DNA of 64,000 nucleotides from Chrysopilus asiliformis (lineage: Eukaryota > Arthropoda > Insecta > Diptera > Rhagionidae), in NCBI GenBank assembly GCA_964034945.1, contig OZ035961.1, positions 65,818,031 through 65,882,030 on the forward strand, given 5' to 3'. This document shows, in pieces, positions 42,820 to 54,077 of this stretch (positions within the stretch are counted from its first letter, which is position 1; each line of letters begins with the position of its first letter). A model generated the notes under the pieces. It saw only the letters and a program-made list of their open reading frames with translations, was not told the origin of the DNA and made no database searches. The translations under genes were made by a program, and so were the position numbers.

Positions 42820-43400
42820 TTGTACACAAAACTGAACTACACCATGGTGTTAGGGATGACAAAAGATTTTGATTTTCGCATGTCCGTCTGTCTATCAGCC
42901 CATCTGTCCGTTTGTCCGTCCGTGAACACCATACCTTTCGAAAGGATTTAGCTAGACACTTGGAACTTTGTATAGTTGCATTTCTCGTAAATGGCTAAGC
43001 CAAGTTCTTGAACGGGCAAAATTTGGCCATTCCTTCCCTCCATCATACAATCGAAACAGTTCCGCATGCAATCGAAACAGCAATTTTCTCGAAAACGGTG
43101 AGTAACATAAATTTATGGAGGTAAAATGTATTTAGAATAAGATTTTACATAACTCATCCATACAACAAAATCCAATCGGACCACTACATCCCTCCTCTCC
43201 CATACAAATGGAATACTTTTTCCCTGTTATCTCTAAAACTGCGCATCGTATCGAAAAATTTATAAAGATGAAATGTGTTTAGAATATGATTTTATATAAC
43301 TTATTTATACATCAAAATCCAGTTCAATCACTGCCATCCCTTCCCCTACATCAAAATCCAATCGGACCACTCCTTTCCTCCTCTCCTATACAAATGGATT
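42820..43400 (+). repeat. Diverged DINE-like repeats
   Basis: Contains GAACTACACCATGGTGTTAG, GCATGTCCGTCTGTC, GTAAATGGCTAAGCCAAGTT and two copies of an ACATCAAAATCCARTYVRAC block. It matches 31.96-32.11 kb and, more weakly, the copies a-d family. Confidence 0.5.
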
Positions 43401-43867
43401 TTTTAAATAAACATTTTGCCTGTATTTAGTATTTGACGATTAGCCCCTGGAAATTGTAACTTTTCTTATGTTTTTTAGTACCATCTACTTCAACAATGTG
43501 AATTTCTGCTTCTTTCTTGATAGTTTTCGTACCCAGTTTGATACCCAGTCTAGTTATTATCTGCGTTCCCGGTTCATGAAAAACCTACTGCGAAGTACTG
43601 CGGAACATTCGCATCTACACATCCTCTTAGTCCGCAGTAAATTTTCGTGTGCAATTTTGACAAAAAAATCCGTCAGATGTCCGAACATCTTGTTTTCGTA
43701 CATTAAAACACTTCCGCTATGAAAAATCAAGGAAAACATTTGATTTGAAGAACAAATGTTCTCCAGAATGAAATTAGATTGCAATTACTGTGTTGGAATA
43801 ACAACCCGAATGTCTAATATCTCTAAATTGAAATATATGTTGAACCGAAATAGTGTTTTGTTTCTGT
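43401..43867. other. Left flank of the inverted duplication
   Basis: No gene. 43562-43605 (CTACTGCGAAGTACTGCGG) resembles the complement of 51140-51205, just beyond the inner end of the left arm. Confidence 0.35.
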
Positions 43868-43889
43868 ATAGGGATTCTGAGGGAACTCT

Positions 43890-44658
43890 CTAGTAGCACG
43901 ATCATCATGAGCTCATCGATGAGCTCATAATCGCGAACAGGTGAAAGTCATGATGATTTTTGTTCTAGACCTGGGAAATATTGTTATCATGACTCGTCAT
44001 TATATACTCATTTTTACTCATGATTCCTTCGATGACCTACGCATGAGCCTCTCGATGAGTATAATGGCGCGCCGTACTGATGATGTATTGATGACTGCTC
44101 AATATATACTCATTTGTACCAATGATTCATGCGCCGTACTGATGATGTATTGATGACTGCTCATTGGTAAACTCATGGCTAGCCGAATTGGCTGCCTGAT
44201 CAGTAAGCATTTTGATGAATTCATTATTTTGATGAATTCACCAAAATTGATGAACTCATGAAACCTAAAATTGAAGAACTGAAGCATATTAAACTTGATG
44301 AACATCTTTTTCCAATTGCACTTTAACTGCGACTGAAAATAAATCGTTTTCAAACATTTCAGTTCCAGAGTGAACGGTAAAACCGAACGAACTTCGGAAA
44401 CACATGAAGTGGGTTACGAATCGTTGCCGAACGCATCGCCTCGTCGACATTACATGATCAGTCATGGACGGCTCATGATGAGTCAAACTCAAAGCGTTTA
44501 AATCCATTTACTGTGAAGTTTTTTTCCACAAATAATTCTGTATATAGGCACACCACCTTATGTTCGCCCAACACAACTGAAATACAACTGAATTGTGTGC
44601 GTTTTTCCTTTGATAGTGTAGAGAACTGATGAGCCAATGTTACTAGGGTAGGGTAGGG
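43890..44658. mobile_element. Insertion in the left arm with TCATGAGC repeats
   Basis: Absent from the right arm, where GGGAACT runs directly into GTCGATAATT. Ends resemble CTCTAGTAGCA and the complement of CCCTAGTAACA. The interior is full of GATGAGCTCATCGATGAGCT-type motifs and a 61-bp tandem duplication (from about 44069 and 44129, GCGCCGTACTGATGATGTAT). Confidence 0.55.
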
Positions 44659-45054
44659 CTGTCGATAATTATCGACAAGCGAGTTTTGTGCACATATTCA
44701 ACTTTCTTTTAATTGTGTTGGTGGATACAGCACACTAATGCAGGTTTGACTTCCAATCCGATTTCCTTCACTCGGGTAACACTAATGGTTTGACGTCTGG
44801 AAATCTATTCCACATTTCCAACGTTTTTATCGACATTTCCAATGGATATCACTTGCTTTATGAGGTAATGAAAACAGTACGTTTGCGTATAAAGGGAGAA
44901 CTCCAATTGAGCAGAGGCAGCAGCAGAGGCAGAAGCAGTCCCAGTGGCAGAAGCAGAATCTGGTTTCTGTCCCACAATGAAATTTGAATTCTGACGAAAA
45001 TAGCAGAAACCTGTCAAAACGTTGTACGTTTTTATATCCGCGGCATGATTTGTC

Positions 45055-46322
45055 CAGGGGCGTGGCGTCATTGGATGCAAGGGATGCATTGCATCCCTTA
45101 CAAATCTCACAAAAATATTGGTAACTGAGTTTTTAAGTTGAAACATTTTTTTTTCAAAATTCGATCATAATTAAGTTTGAGTTTATTGTTAGAGTTACTG
45201 TTTTGTGCCCTTTGTAGCTTCAATACAATTTGGAGTTACTGTTTTGTGCCGTTTGTAGCTTCAGTACGGCACAAAATGCATTTTATCATACAGTCGTCAT
45301 ATATTCAACCGCGAATGCCTTTAAAAAAAGAGAGAATTTCTTAACTTGCCTTTGAAACTGTGTGGAAGCAGAAATTATTGTGGCATCTATGAGTTTTGTA
45401 CGAAGAGAGATGAAAGTAAATTTTAAGAGATGAAAACCTATGTTAACGACTGGAGAAAAGAGAAAATGTGGATGCAAAATAAAAATTGCTTCCACCTCAG
45501 CAGAAGTCAAATAATTTGCGCTTTTATTTAAATAACTAGAAAACTAAGATCCGTATTTAAAAAGTTTTTTTTGGAGGACATTTAGATGATTTTGTTTTGA
45601 GTAATTCTATATCTAATATTCATACCTTTTTGAACAAAAAATACGCGGTTTTCGCGTTTAAAAAAACCATTCCAAAAATAAAAATTTCTTTCGGGCGATC
45701 ATTTCTCTTTTGCCTCGTAATGCCATATGCAACAGGAAGATGTGAAATAAGCAATTCGAATCGTTGCTTCCGAGTGAAAATAAGTAAAAAAAAAAATGCA
45801 TTAAGACAAATTGGTAGTAGCGTTTCTGCATGCGTAGTGAGTAGTGTCTTAAATTGTTTATTTATTAGCGTGTCTTTTTATTGTGTGATTTTTGTGATTT
45901 CAATAGTTTGGTAAAAATGGCAGATTGTTGTGTAATCGATAGCTTATTAAAAAAATCATTTAGTTCGCGCTCTTTTTCTGAAAAACAAAATATTCTTGAT
46001 CGCGGGAGACCAAAACCAAAGTTAAATATGACAACAGTAAATAAAAATTGTACGAGACGATTTTCGGTCAAAGTTAACGAAGATTTTAATTGGCTTTGCG
46101 GTTGTGCAAATAGGCAAAAGTTATTTTGTTGGCCTTGTTTACTTTTTTCGAAGGATAACAACGTTTGGCAATCTGTAAGTTACAGCGATTTAAATAATTT
46201 TCATAAAGCTGTTTAATTAGCAATTCTGAGTTAAGAACGATCCTGGTGTATCCGGGTTTATGCGGAAATTCCAAAAAATTAAAATTTGCATCCCTAGCTT
46301 CAAAACTCACGCCACGCCCCTG
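45055..46322 (+). mobile_element. hAT element, deletion derivative
   Basis: TIR CAGGGGCGTGGCGT at both ends, perfect 8-bp TSD GATTTGTC at 45047-45054 and 46323-46330. Next to the TIRs, TGCAAGGGATGCATTGCATCCC adds an inner palindrome. It keeps only the N-terminal zinc finger part of a transposase and ends abruptly, so it is non-autonomous. Confidence 0.85.
45881..46216 (+). pseudogene. hAT transposase N-terminal TTF-type zinc finger
   Basis: About 110 codons with a likely Met at residue 13 (MADCCVIDSLLKKSF), then GRPKPKLNM, RRFSVKVNEDFNWLCGC, KLFCWPCLLFS and VWQSVSYSDLNNFHKAV. The Trp-Leu-Cys-Gly-Cys...Cys-Trp-Pro-Cys-Leu pattern is the TTF-type finger at the start of many ZMYM/hAT transposases, a DNA-binding region. 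The RNase H and dimerisation domains are missing. Confidence 0.7.
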
Positions 46323-46740
46323 GATTTGTCGTATAATATTTTGTTGTTTTTTACTTATTCAATTAATTTCTCCTCCATTTCAAGTATTACAAATATTTAC
46401 TTACGTCCATATATGCAAAAAATATCAACAACGATTTGTGAGGTTAAATTGAAAGCAGAAATTTAGAGATTAGAGCTAAAATATGTTTCTGCTTCTGCCG
46501 CTGCCTCTGCTGCTGCTTTATTGGAGCTCATCCCATAAGACGCTATGTGTTCTAAAGTTCTGCTTCTGCCTCTGCTTCTGCCTCTGCTGCTGCCTCTGCC
46601 AAATTGGAGTTCTCGCTTAATACTAAGTTCAGACCGACACAAAATCACGTAATTTTGCGAAATGATTTAGAACTTAAACCAAAGTGTTCACACAGAGGTT
46701 AGGTAATTTTGTTTGACATTTCAACGAAGTCAGTTCAAAA

Positions 46741-48283
46741 ATGGATCGAGAAAGTTTGTGTAGCATTACTATGCATTATTTTAGTAATATGATGAATGAT
46801 ACAATTCAAAACATGGATGAAGTATGTACAAGCAGAATTAAACACTACAGAAGAAAACGGAAATTATGTGTAAGGAAAATAAACAAGTTGAGGAGACAGC
46901 AATTATTAATATTGTTAATGGCATCACATTCATTTAATATCAGATTTTCGTGGAAATTGGTAAGTATTTTCTGAATGTTTTGTGTGGTTAATAATTATTA
47001 ATAATTATTTTGTATTTTTAAGGAACGTACAGAAATGTTTTGGGAAAGAGATTGCCAATTGAACAATGATGACTTTTTCAAAACCAATTTCCGAATGCAT
47101 CGAAACACTTTTCAAACCTTGTGTGAAATGCTGAAAAATTTACAAAAAAAAGACACAAATTATCGGAAATCAATCCCTCTAGAGAAAAGAGTTGCAGTGG
47201 CCTTATATGCTTTGGGTTCATCGGCAGAGTACAGAAGCATAGGAAATCTGTTTGGAATTGGAAAATCAACAGTGTGTGAAATTGTATTGGATTTTTGCAA
47301 TGAGGTGTGGAACACAATTAAGCCACTATATTTAAATCATCTTCCTCTTTCACAAGATAAAGTGAAAGAGTCTGTTAAGGGATTCGAAACACTAGGGTTT
47401 CCTCAATGTTTAGGGGCCATAGGTAAGTCTTATTTTAAAAAATCTTTACGCATACGTTTGAGGCTGTGCAATATGGTATATTTTTTTAGATGGCTGTCAC
47501 ATAGAAATACATCCCCATACCGTCGACGCTGTCGATTACTTTAATTATAAGGGATGGTATTCAACCGTACTATTAGCATTGGTCGATTGGAGATATCGCT
47601 TCATGTATATAAATGTTGGCAGCCCAGGACGATGCAATGATTCCCAAATTTATGAAAACTCTTTATTGAAAAAACATCTAACGGAATGCACTCTGTTGCG
47701 GCAAATGACGAAAAGGATATCTGAAGTCAACGTTCCGGTATTCATAATGGGGGATTCAGCCTTCAGATTTTCTGAAAGTCTAATGAAACCTTACCCTTTT
47801 AACATCCAAAGCAATGAAGCACAAAAGAACTTTAACTATGCATTGTCCAAATGTCGACGGGTTGTAGAAAATGCCTTCGGTCACTTAAAAGCAAGATTTC
47901 GTCGCATCGGGAAAGGAATTGATAACACTATAAATCATGCGTCATTAATTATCAAAGCTTGTTGTGTTTTGCACAACTTTCTGAATGAAAAAAATGATAA
48001 AATTAATGACAAATGGATCCAAGCTCAACAAAGCATCGAGGGAAATCGTCAATACCCCGAACAACAAGTAGTATTGAATGACCAGGAGTGTAGTGCAGAG
48101 GAAATAAGGCAAGCTATAGCTAATTTTATAAGTAAGTTTATTACATATCTTGTACTTAGTTTAACATTTTTATTTAGTTTCACATTTTTATTTTTTGCCA
48201 CTCAAAAATTCTATGAACGCGTTTTTCATTTCGCTATTGTCTTTGGCAATTTGTTTCATGACATCGGTTCTTATAACTTCTAG
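46741..48283 (+). CDS. PIF/Harbinger DDE transposase, three exons
   Basis: Exons 46741-46959, 47023-47422 and 47490-48283; introns begin GTAAGT and end TTTTTAAG or TTTTTTAG. 470 residues are predicted. The N-terminus is basic (RIKHYRRKRKLCVRKINKLRR). It continues with MFWERDCQLNNDDFFKTNFR, a helix-turn-helix-like ALGSSAEYRSIGNLFGIGKS, then across the second splice AIDGCHIEI (first Asp), VDWRYRFMYINVGSPGRCND, FIMGDSAF (second Asp) and VVENAFGHLKARFRRI (catalytic Glu). This is the DDE_Tnp_4 plan. The last 35 residues are hydrophobic and overlap the other gene's end, so the true terminus may lie earlier. It should cut and paste at TWA targets. Confidence 0.9.
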
Positions 48284-49100
48284 TTCGTATAATTTGGCAT
48301 CAGCTTCCTTTAATTCCTTATTTTGCTCTGCAATTTCAACCTCAATTCTATCAAATCTATTCAACAGTTCCGCTCGAAAATCTAATTTTTTGTTTCTTTT
48401 CTCAGGTTCTCGGAGTGAGCAAGCAATATTTGACGAAGTTGACGGCCGATTCGAATCATTGGATAATGATGAAGATGGAACAGGTGTAGATAGTGTGGAA
48501 GACAATATAGGCGTTGAGGATAACACTTGGCCTGATGAATTTGAGATACAACTGTAGTCATCGATTTCCAACTCTGATTCCAGAACTTATGTATCAAAAA
48601 AATAAATTACATTTATTAATATTATTTAAAATTACAAACTTTTTTTTGTAAATACCTATACTCTCCTCTATCAGGCTGTCTACATTATTTATTTTGAAGG
48701 CTCCGATAATGTTGTGTACTTTCTGATACAAGTGCCAATCGGATGGCGATCCTCCTGATGGCCCTATTTTTGCCTTTTCTTTCCTTTAAAAATGCAGTCA
48801 TGAAATTTATGATAATACATTGCTTTATACCAGTACTTACTTGTATCTTGACGTAAGGTTGTGTATCTTAATTTTCACTTCGTCATTGGTAACGGAACAA
48901 TTATGTTTTTCCATTTCATTTTTAATGCTCTCATATACATGTCCGTTTTTTTTGGCCCCACGAAGCTCGTTTATTTTATCAGACCACAGGTCTACTAATA
49001 AATTTTCTTCGAGTTCGGACCACGGCTTCTTTTTTTTATATTTTCGTTTTTGCTTCTCCATGGCGGCGTTTTTCCTTTTCGAAAATGTCAAAACTGACAT
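48188..49100 (-). CDS. Harbinger Myb/SANT-like DNA-binding protein, three exons
   Basis: Exons 49100-48841, 48783-48656 and 48585-48188; donors GTAAGT and GTATTT, acceptors TTTAAAG and ACATAAG. 261 residues are predicted. A basic start (KQKRKYKKKKPWSELEENLL) leads into a trihelix/Myb domain that crosses both splices: LTSRYK joined to KEKAKIGPSGGSPSDWHLY and VDSLIEESI. A Ser/Thr/Pro-rich linker follows, then a C-terminal coiled coil (about the last 80 residues, RIEVEIAEQNKELKEADAK). In known Harbinger systems the Myb-like protein brings the transposase into the nucleus and onto the element ends. The start was chosen as the first Met of the open frame; a second Met 13 codons on is possible. Confidence 0.87.
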
Positions 49101-49307
49101 GCTGAATAGAGCTGAATAAGTTTTGCAGGGTTGTATACATAGCTTTTGCTTGATTTCGTTCGTAATTTTGTGGAAATTGCATACTTTTGGTGATTTTGGA
49201 AAACAGATTTATGTACTGGAAATCTCGTGATTTCGAGCAAGATTTCGTTCAAAATTACGAAAATCTTCAAAATTACGTGATTTTGTGTCGGTCTGAACTT
49301 AGTATAA

Positions 49308-49554
49308 GGTTAGCACACACAAAACACGAAGAGCAGGCGATATTAAAGTTCGATTGGGCCCGACTTCAGTCATGTGCGGAGTCAACTTTTCAATTATTTC
49401 CACTTCCACTGCCACTGCCTGTGGAAGCCTATATATTTCTATAAACCTACAAAACACATAAATTTAAAGTTTTTAAACATACATAAATTACGCTTTTTTA
49501 CCTTTCTTCGGGTATCGGAAAAGGATCTGACGCGTCCCGTAGATTTCGTCTCAT
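49308..49554 (-). pseudogene. Harbinger-type transposase N-terminal exons, left arm
   Basis: Exon a (49554-49502) encodes MRRNLRDASDPFPIPEE. A GT donor at 49501 and an acceptor ending TGTAG at 49447 lead to exon b from 49446 (FIEIYRLPQAVAVE, EKLTPHM, TLISPALRVL), cut off at 49308 by the Harbinger insertions. The pattern (RRNLRDASDPF, a FIxLYRLP-like turn, LTPH, ISPxxxVLxAL) is the N-terminus of PIF/Harbinger transposases, different from the intact element next door. Splice signals are intact here. Confidence 0.55.
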
Positions 49555-50026
49555 TATTCGAATTTGATTCCTCCTAAAGTAATATTAAACGGATACTGCG
49601 GAATTCATTGTCTTTGGTAAATTATTAAAAACACTATCTAAAGTTTTTCGCGATACATTTGCGGCTGTCAAATCGAGATTTTTTGGGTGGCTTATTACAC
49701 TTGCAACTTATAAAATTCACATCGGGTAGGTACAAAATTCTTCATCGCTGCGGATCTTCAAGAAAATTTCCTAACTTTAAAAATAATTCCCTCTTTTCGA
49801 TATTCCAATGGCGATAAGTTTCGATTATGCTCAGAATCGGTGTACTGATCTCGAAATTATGGCGATAATGCATAAAATATGGCCTTTTCCCTCATTGCAA
49901 GTTCATTTATTCTATTTAATTTCATTTTCTTCTCAGATATTTTGTATCTCTGTTGATTGCGAAATTGTTTTCATATATACAATTTTCAAATTGTGTGCGT
50001 TCTATAATTGTGAGGTTATCAACTCT

Positions 50027-51109
50027 ATTCTTGAATACGGCGTTAGGAGCAAAAACCTAACGCGCTCGATTCGATTCGCAACGCAATTGGTATTCTGGAA
50101 TACGCCGGGAGCTTCGCGTTTGGTACATAAAGTATCGCATGGCAACGCGCTGTCAAACATCAGCTGATTCGATTGTTTGTTCTTAATTTTGAATAAAAGC
50201 GAAGTGTTTGAAGTGATTTGTTTCAGTAGCCTTGGATTTTACGCTCATGTATCATTTATTGAGGCAAGAGAAATTGAATTCATTACGCCAGCAGAGAAAT
50301 TTTCTAAGACTCTTCAGATTTGATGAGCTTAACCGATGAAGCGTAAGTGCATACAAATACTGGGAATCTCATAGATTTTATTTGCAATTTTGTATGTTAA
50401 AAAATATTTCCGGTTAAACAAGACTGCTTTCAAATATGTTTTGAATGTTATAAAAGATGACCTGTCTAATGTGGTCCCACAAAAAATTCACCTTGACAAT
50501 GTCCAGATTAAATGAACATTTGTTTTGTTTTTAGCTTTGCCTTTATCAGTCGTGAAAGTTTTTTCTGTTAAAACTGAATTAGGTCCAGTGCAACTGTGGC
50601 ACTGTGTTATCACCGTGAAGGTTCATGTTTGTTTCGGGCTCAGGGGAGTGACGAAGCCCTCGTCAGATAGAGTAGTGTCAACTCCTCCTGCTCTCCATTA
50701 CAGAAATTGTTTATTGGATGGATCATAGGAACTTACCCGCATTTGCAATAGTAAATGCACAAACAATAATAATGTCCAGATTGTTTTTCATTTTTGAAAT
50801 TAAAAATGCGTACTGGTCATTGTTCTAGTGTGTTTTCTTTGCACTCCTATTTTAAGAAATCACTGTTAAAATCTTTCATTTAAACATATAATATATTTAT
50901 CTTCAAACGTAAATGAAACGCGAGAAATTTGAAGTGAGTGATTTAACCTCAAAAAAGTGTTCCCGGCGTATTCAAGAATAACAAAAATCGAATGCGTTGC
51001 AATGCGTTATTCCAAATCGAACGTTGATAGATACTGCGTATTCAAGAATACCGATTGCTCACGATCGAACACTAATCGAGCAAATAAACGTAACGCCGTA
51101 TTCAAGAAT
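50027..51109. repeat. ATTCTTGAAT palindrome cluster, left arm
   Basis: Perfect copies at 50027, 50970, 51040 and 51100, and one imperfect copy near 50090, usually within GCGTATTCAAGAATA. The inner three are spaced 70 and 60 bp and mirrored in the right arm at 54085, 54145 and 54215. The core TTCTTGAA fits a heat-shock-element-like inverted pentamer, but they may simply be transposase-binding repeats. Confidence 0.6.
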
Positions 51110-51822
51110 AGAGGTGTATATTTTACTAGTAATCATCCAAAAGTGCGTTCCCGAGAAAAGTTGCTGGTCAGTACTTCGCAGTAGTTTTTACATGGGTCGG
51201 GAACGCAGCTATTATTAGCCTTGACAAATCAACATCTTTACTTTTCACTTTTGATTTCGCATTTAAGTATTTTTCTTTGAAAGATTAGTTTTAAACAATT
51301 TCGTGCCAGTTTTAATTTCAGATAAAGTGTTGCTCGTTATCCATGATACAAAAAATACAAATGGTAGGCCATTCCGAATTTTTAACTTCGTTCATTTCTG
51401 CGCATTATGTTACTCGCATGGCTGTTTTAAATTTTTTGTATGAAAACTTTTGATTTTTAACTGAAATCATTTTTTTTAAATAATAATTAGACAAATGAAC
51501 TCTGGTTATAATTTTTAAAATAGACTTTTGCAATTCTATTTTGATTGAAAAACTATAGAAATTCAAAAATTAGGAAATTTACCCTGTCACTTTTTCATTC
51601 AATATCTGAATATTGAAAAACATTTTGCAACGACAAAATAATTTTTTAAAATTTACGCCAAAATCCACATCCCCACTATCTACGAGATTCTGCAAGAATT
51701 ACCCCTAGACAAAATTTAATGAATAATGTTAATGAAATATGTATGATAAACTAATTTTAGTGAAATTGTCAATTAATTTCGTGTTACTAAGTAGTTAAAC
51801 ATAGTATATACTTTAGTATATA

Positions 51823-52349
51823 CAGGGTGGGTCAGAATAGACGCAGGGGTTTGAAGTCTTTATAACTTTTTTTTTATTTTTATTTTTTTTATTTTGTTTC
51901 AGCATTTTGTTAAGAAGACTTGGGCAATTTAAAATGGACCTGTACACAATAGAACAACGAACCGGTGGGCGGTGGGCTCAATGGCTCTTTTACGGGACAT
52001 GTTTGGCGGACGCATTATTTCGAAAAGAAGCGATTTCAATTGGCCTCCGCGTTCACCTGATCTAACGACTCCAGATTGTTTCCTTTGGGGATATTTGAAA
52101 AAAAAGGTGTACGTCAACAAGCCAACAACCATCAGCCAATTGAAAACCAACATTCGCAGTGAAATCGAGGCCATAACACGAAAGGTTATGGAAAATGTCT
52201 TGGAAAGAGCACGGATTTGCGAAGCAGAAAATGGCCACCACTTGCGGGATATAATTTTCCATGTTTAGACCAAAAATATTCCCCATCAATCAACTACATG
52301 TATTTGAAAAAAAAATTATAGGTTTCTGCGTCTATTCTGGCCCACCCTG
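51823..52349 (+). mobile_element. Mariner-type deletion derivative, 527 bp
   Basis: TIRs of about 24 bp with one mismatch (CAGGGTGGGTCAGAATAGAC and CAGGGTGGGCCAGAATAGAC), TA on both sides. The first transposase codons (MDLYTIEQRT, about 51933) are joined to the C-terminal third. It keeps the ends and could be moved by a full-length relative. Confidence 0.85.
51972..52268 (+). pseudogene. Mariner-type transposase C-terminal part
   Basis: LLRDMFGGRIISKRSDFNW, then PPRSPDLTTPDCFLWGYL and VMENVLERARICEAENGHHL to a stop at 52266. It aligns with the end of the DD41D transposase at 33.7 kb (NWPPRSCDLTPLDFF). The third catalytic Asp region is kept (TPDCF); the first two are deleted. Confidence 0.8.
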
Positions 52350-52511
52350 TACTTGTAACAAGTAAATTTGATTAGTAATCGAAAATAAATCTTTTTCAGT
52401 TAAATTACACGTTAAATGTTTTTCTTGTAAAGTCCACTCCTGCAGATTAAAAACGTATAGTCCACTTTTGCTGTTTAAAAACGTCGGTTTACTGACTCCG
52501 GCAATTTTTTA

Positions 52512-52793
52512 ACATTTCAAACAGAATTATACTCTAACGTGCTGCCGTGTTAATCAAATTCATGAAAATCTCTTATGTTGCAACAAAGCGCTACTGTCGT
52601 TTTTAAGTCATCAGCATACGCGATATATTTCAATAACAAATGTTATTCCCAACAAACATACCTAAAGGCAATATTTGCTTGGTTCGATTGAAATAATTTT
52701 TTAAATACTTCATAATATTTTTAAGTTTTCTCAATTTTTGAAAAAGGACAAACACGACAAATTTATCGAAAAGAGGACAAAATATAAGTTTTT
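52512..52793 (+). repeat. Dispersed repeat, copy 1 (second at 55058-55335)
   Basis: About 280 bp with only scattered differences from 55058-55335 in the same orientation (CGTGCTGCCGTGTTAATCAA near the start, GGACAAACACGACAAATTTA near the end). The second copy interrupts the right arm. No coding, no TIRs; family unknown. Confidence 0.75.
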
Positions 52794-52949
52794 GAGAAAA
52801 GATGCCGGGCATTTTTTTCGGTCAAAAAATAGGACATGTCCTCCAAAAAGAGGAAGTCTGGGAACCCTAGTTAAGAGCCAAATGTATTGAGTGTAAAACA
52901 GGGCAGTCAAATTGAATTACTTATTTTTAGCGTGTTCAATGTCACTCAT

Positions 52950-53680
52950 AAAAAGCACGTTTCAAATTGGCCCTGAGCATGTTCAATTCATATATTGTTG
53001 TTACCATCGATCCCCGCAATAAACGAAGGATCTACAACATACTCCGGGACATGCTTCACCATGACCTTCATCACAGTAGCCCCGGAGTCTGGCCGCTAGT
53101 CCGTCGGCCTTGGCATGCTTGCGGTGCCGGGCTATTGCTCGTCGGTGGGGTAGGATCTTGCCTACGGACTAAACCCGATTGATAACATCCTTAAATCATG
53201 CCGAAAGGGATTCTAAGATTCACGAAACATTTATGTCCAAGTCGGAACTACAGGAAAATCAATGAAAGATAATGGGGATAGATAAAGAAAAATCAGTGAA
53301 ATTTTTGAATGGAAACGATGTCGGAACTAATCACCGTGTCATTTAACAGGACTCTTAGCTACACTAGTCCGAATCACGAAGAAAATACGTTCTAGACCCA
53401 TGTCTACTTATACGTTCTCGGTTTTCACCTCGCATTTTCCTACGGCCCCCGATTCCACAAAAGCTTAGTCCTTCATTTTAAGGAAAACTGACCCGCAAAA
53501 TAAAAAACTAATCAGGTAGAAAAACGAAGATCACACACACAAAATTAAGACTCAGGTGTTGAGTGTCATGCGTCGTTTTATTCTAGGATTAAACCTTCTC
53601 GTAGCTAAATTTTGACAGACTTTTCACCCACTGTGATTTTACACCTTACACTAGTTCTGTGATATATGGTGATATAATAA
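52950..53680. other. GC-rich island and downstream unique sequence
   Basis: 53030-53185 is markedly GC-rich (CCGGAGTCTGGCCGCTAGTC, GGTGCCGGGCTATTGCTCGT) in otherwise AT-rich DNA. A 71-codon frame spans it but matches nothing I know. It could be the 3' end of an unrecognised retroelement. Confidence 0.3.
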
Positions 53681-54077
53681 TTGATAAACGATTTTTTTAG
53701 TAAACTTTTCTGTAATATATTCTGTGATAAGCCCTTTTTGAACATTTACGCACATTTCCAAAAGAAAAATTGTTACAAATTTTAAATAGGATCAACTTAA
53801 ACATACTAAAATTTTACATGAAAACATTGTTTTTGAAATTGTATATAAACAAACACAGGGCATTAGATCTCGACGAGTGTGAAAGAAGAAAAAAAACAAT
53901 CTTTACCCCTTTTTTCCCTTGGCTGAGGTTTTTTTATATATATTCTAAATTTTGAAATATTAAATTATTGTGTTCACTATTTCTTTGTTCTGATTGGTAA
54001 AACTCTCAACACTCTCCAAATGCAATATTAAAAATAGGTAAAATAGCTTACGAAATTTGGTGAATACCAAAGTTATT

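Larger units (their letters stand above)
44893..46617. mobile_element. Harbinger-like MITE hosting a hAT element
   Basis: TIRs AGGGAGAACTCCAATT and AGCGAGAACTCCAATT, TSD TAA (44890-44892 and 46618-46620). Subterminal GCAGAGGCAGCAGCAGAGGC repeats face each other. Without the nested hAT it would be about 450 bp. Comparison with the right arm near 56.08 kb shows the empty site. Confidence 0.75.
46621..49304. mobile_element. Structurally complete PIF/Harbinger transposon
   Basis: Perfect 37-bp TIRs beginning TACTAAGTTCAGACCGACAC, TSD TAA (46618-46620 and 49305-49307). It encodes both proteins that animal Harbinger elements need: a DDE transposase (plus strand, three exons) and a Myb/SANT-like protein (minus strand, three exons), arranged tail to tail with about 95 bp overlap. 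All four introns have GT-AG ends and keep the frame. No nonsense codon or frameshift was found. The element sits exactly on the TAA duplication of the neighbouring Harbinger-like MITE. Confidence 0.92.

Noticed and set aside
48195..48557. 120-codon plus-strand frame over the Myb-like gene
   Set aside because: It is the antisense shadow of the Myb-like exon 3; low-complexity Ser/Asn content follows from the coiled coil on the other strand.
52967..53182. 71-codon frame in the GC-rich island
   Set aside because: Composition alone explains the open frame; no domain recognised.
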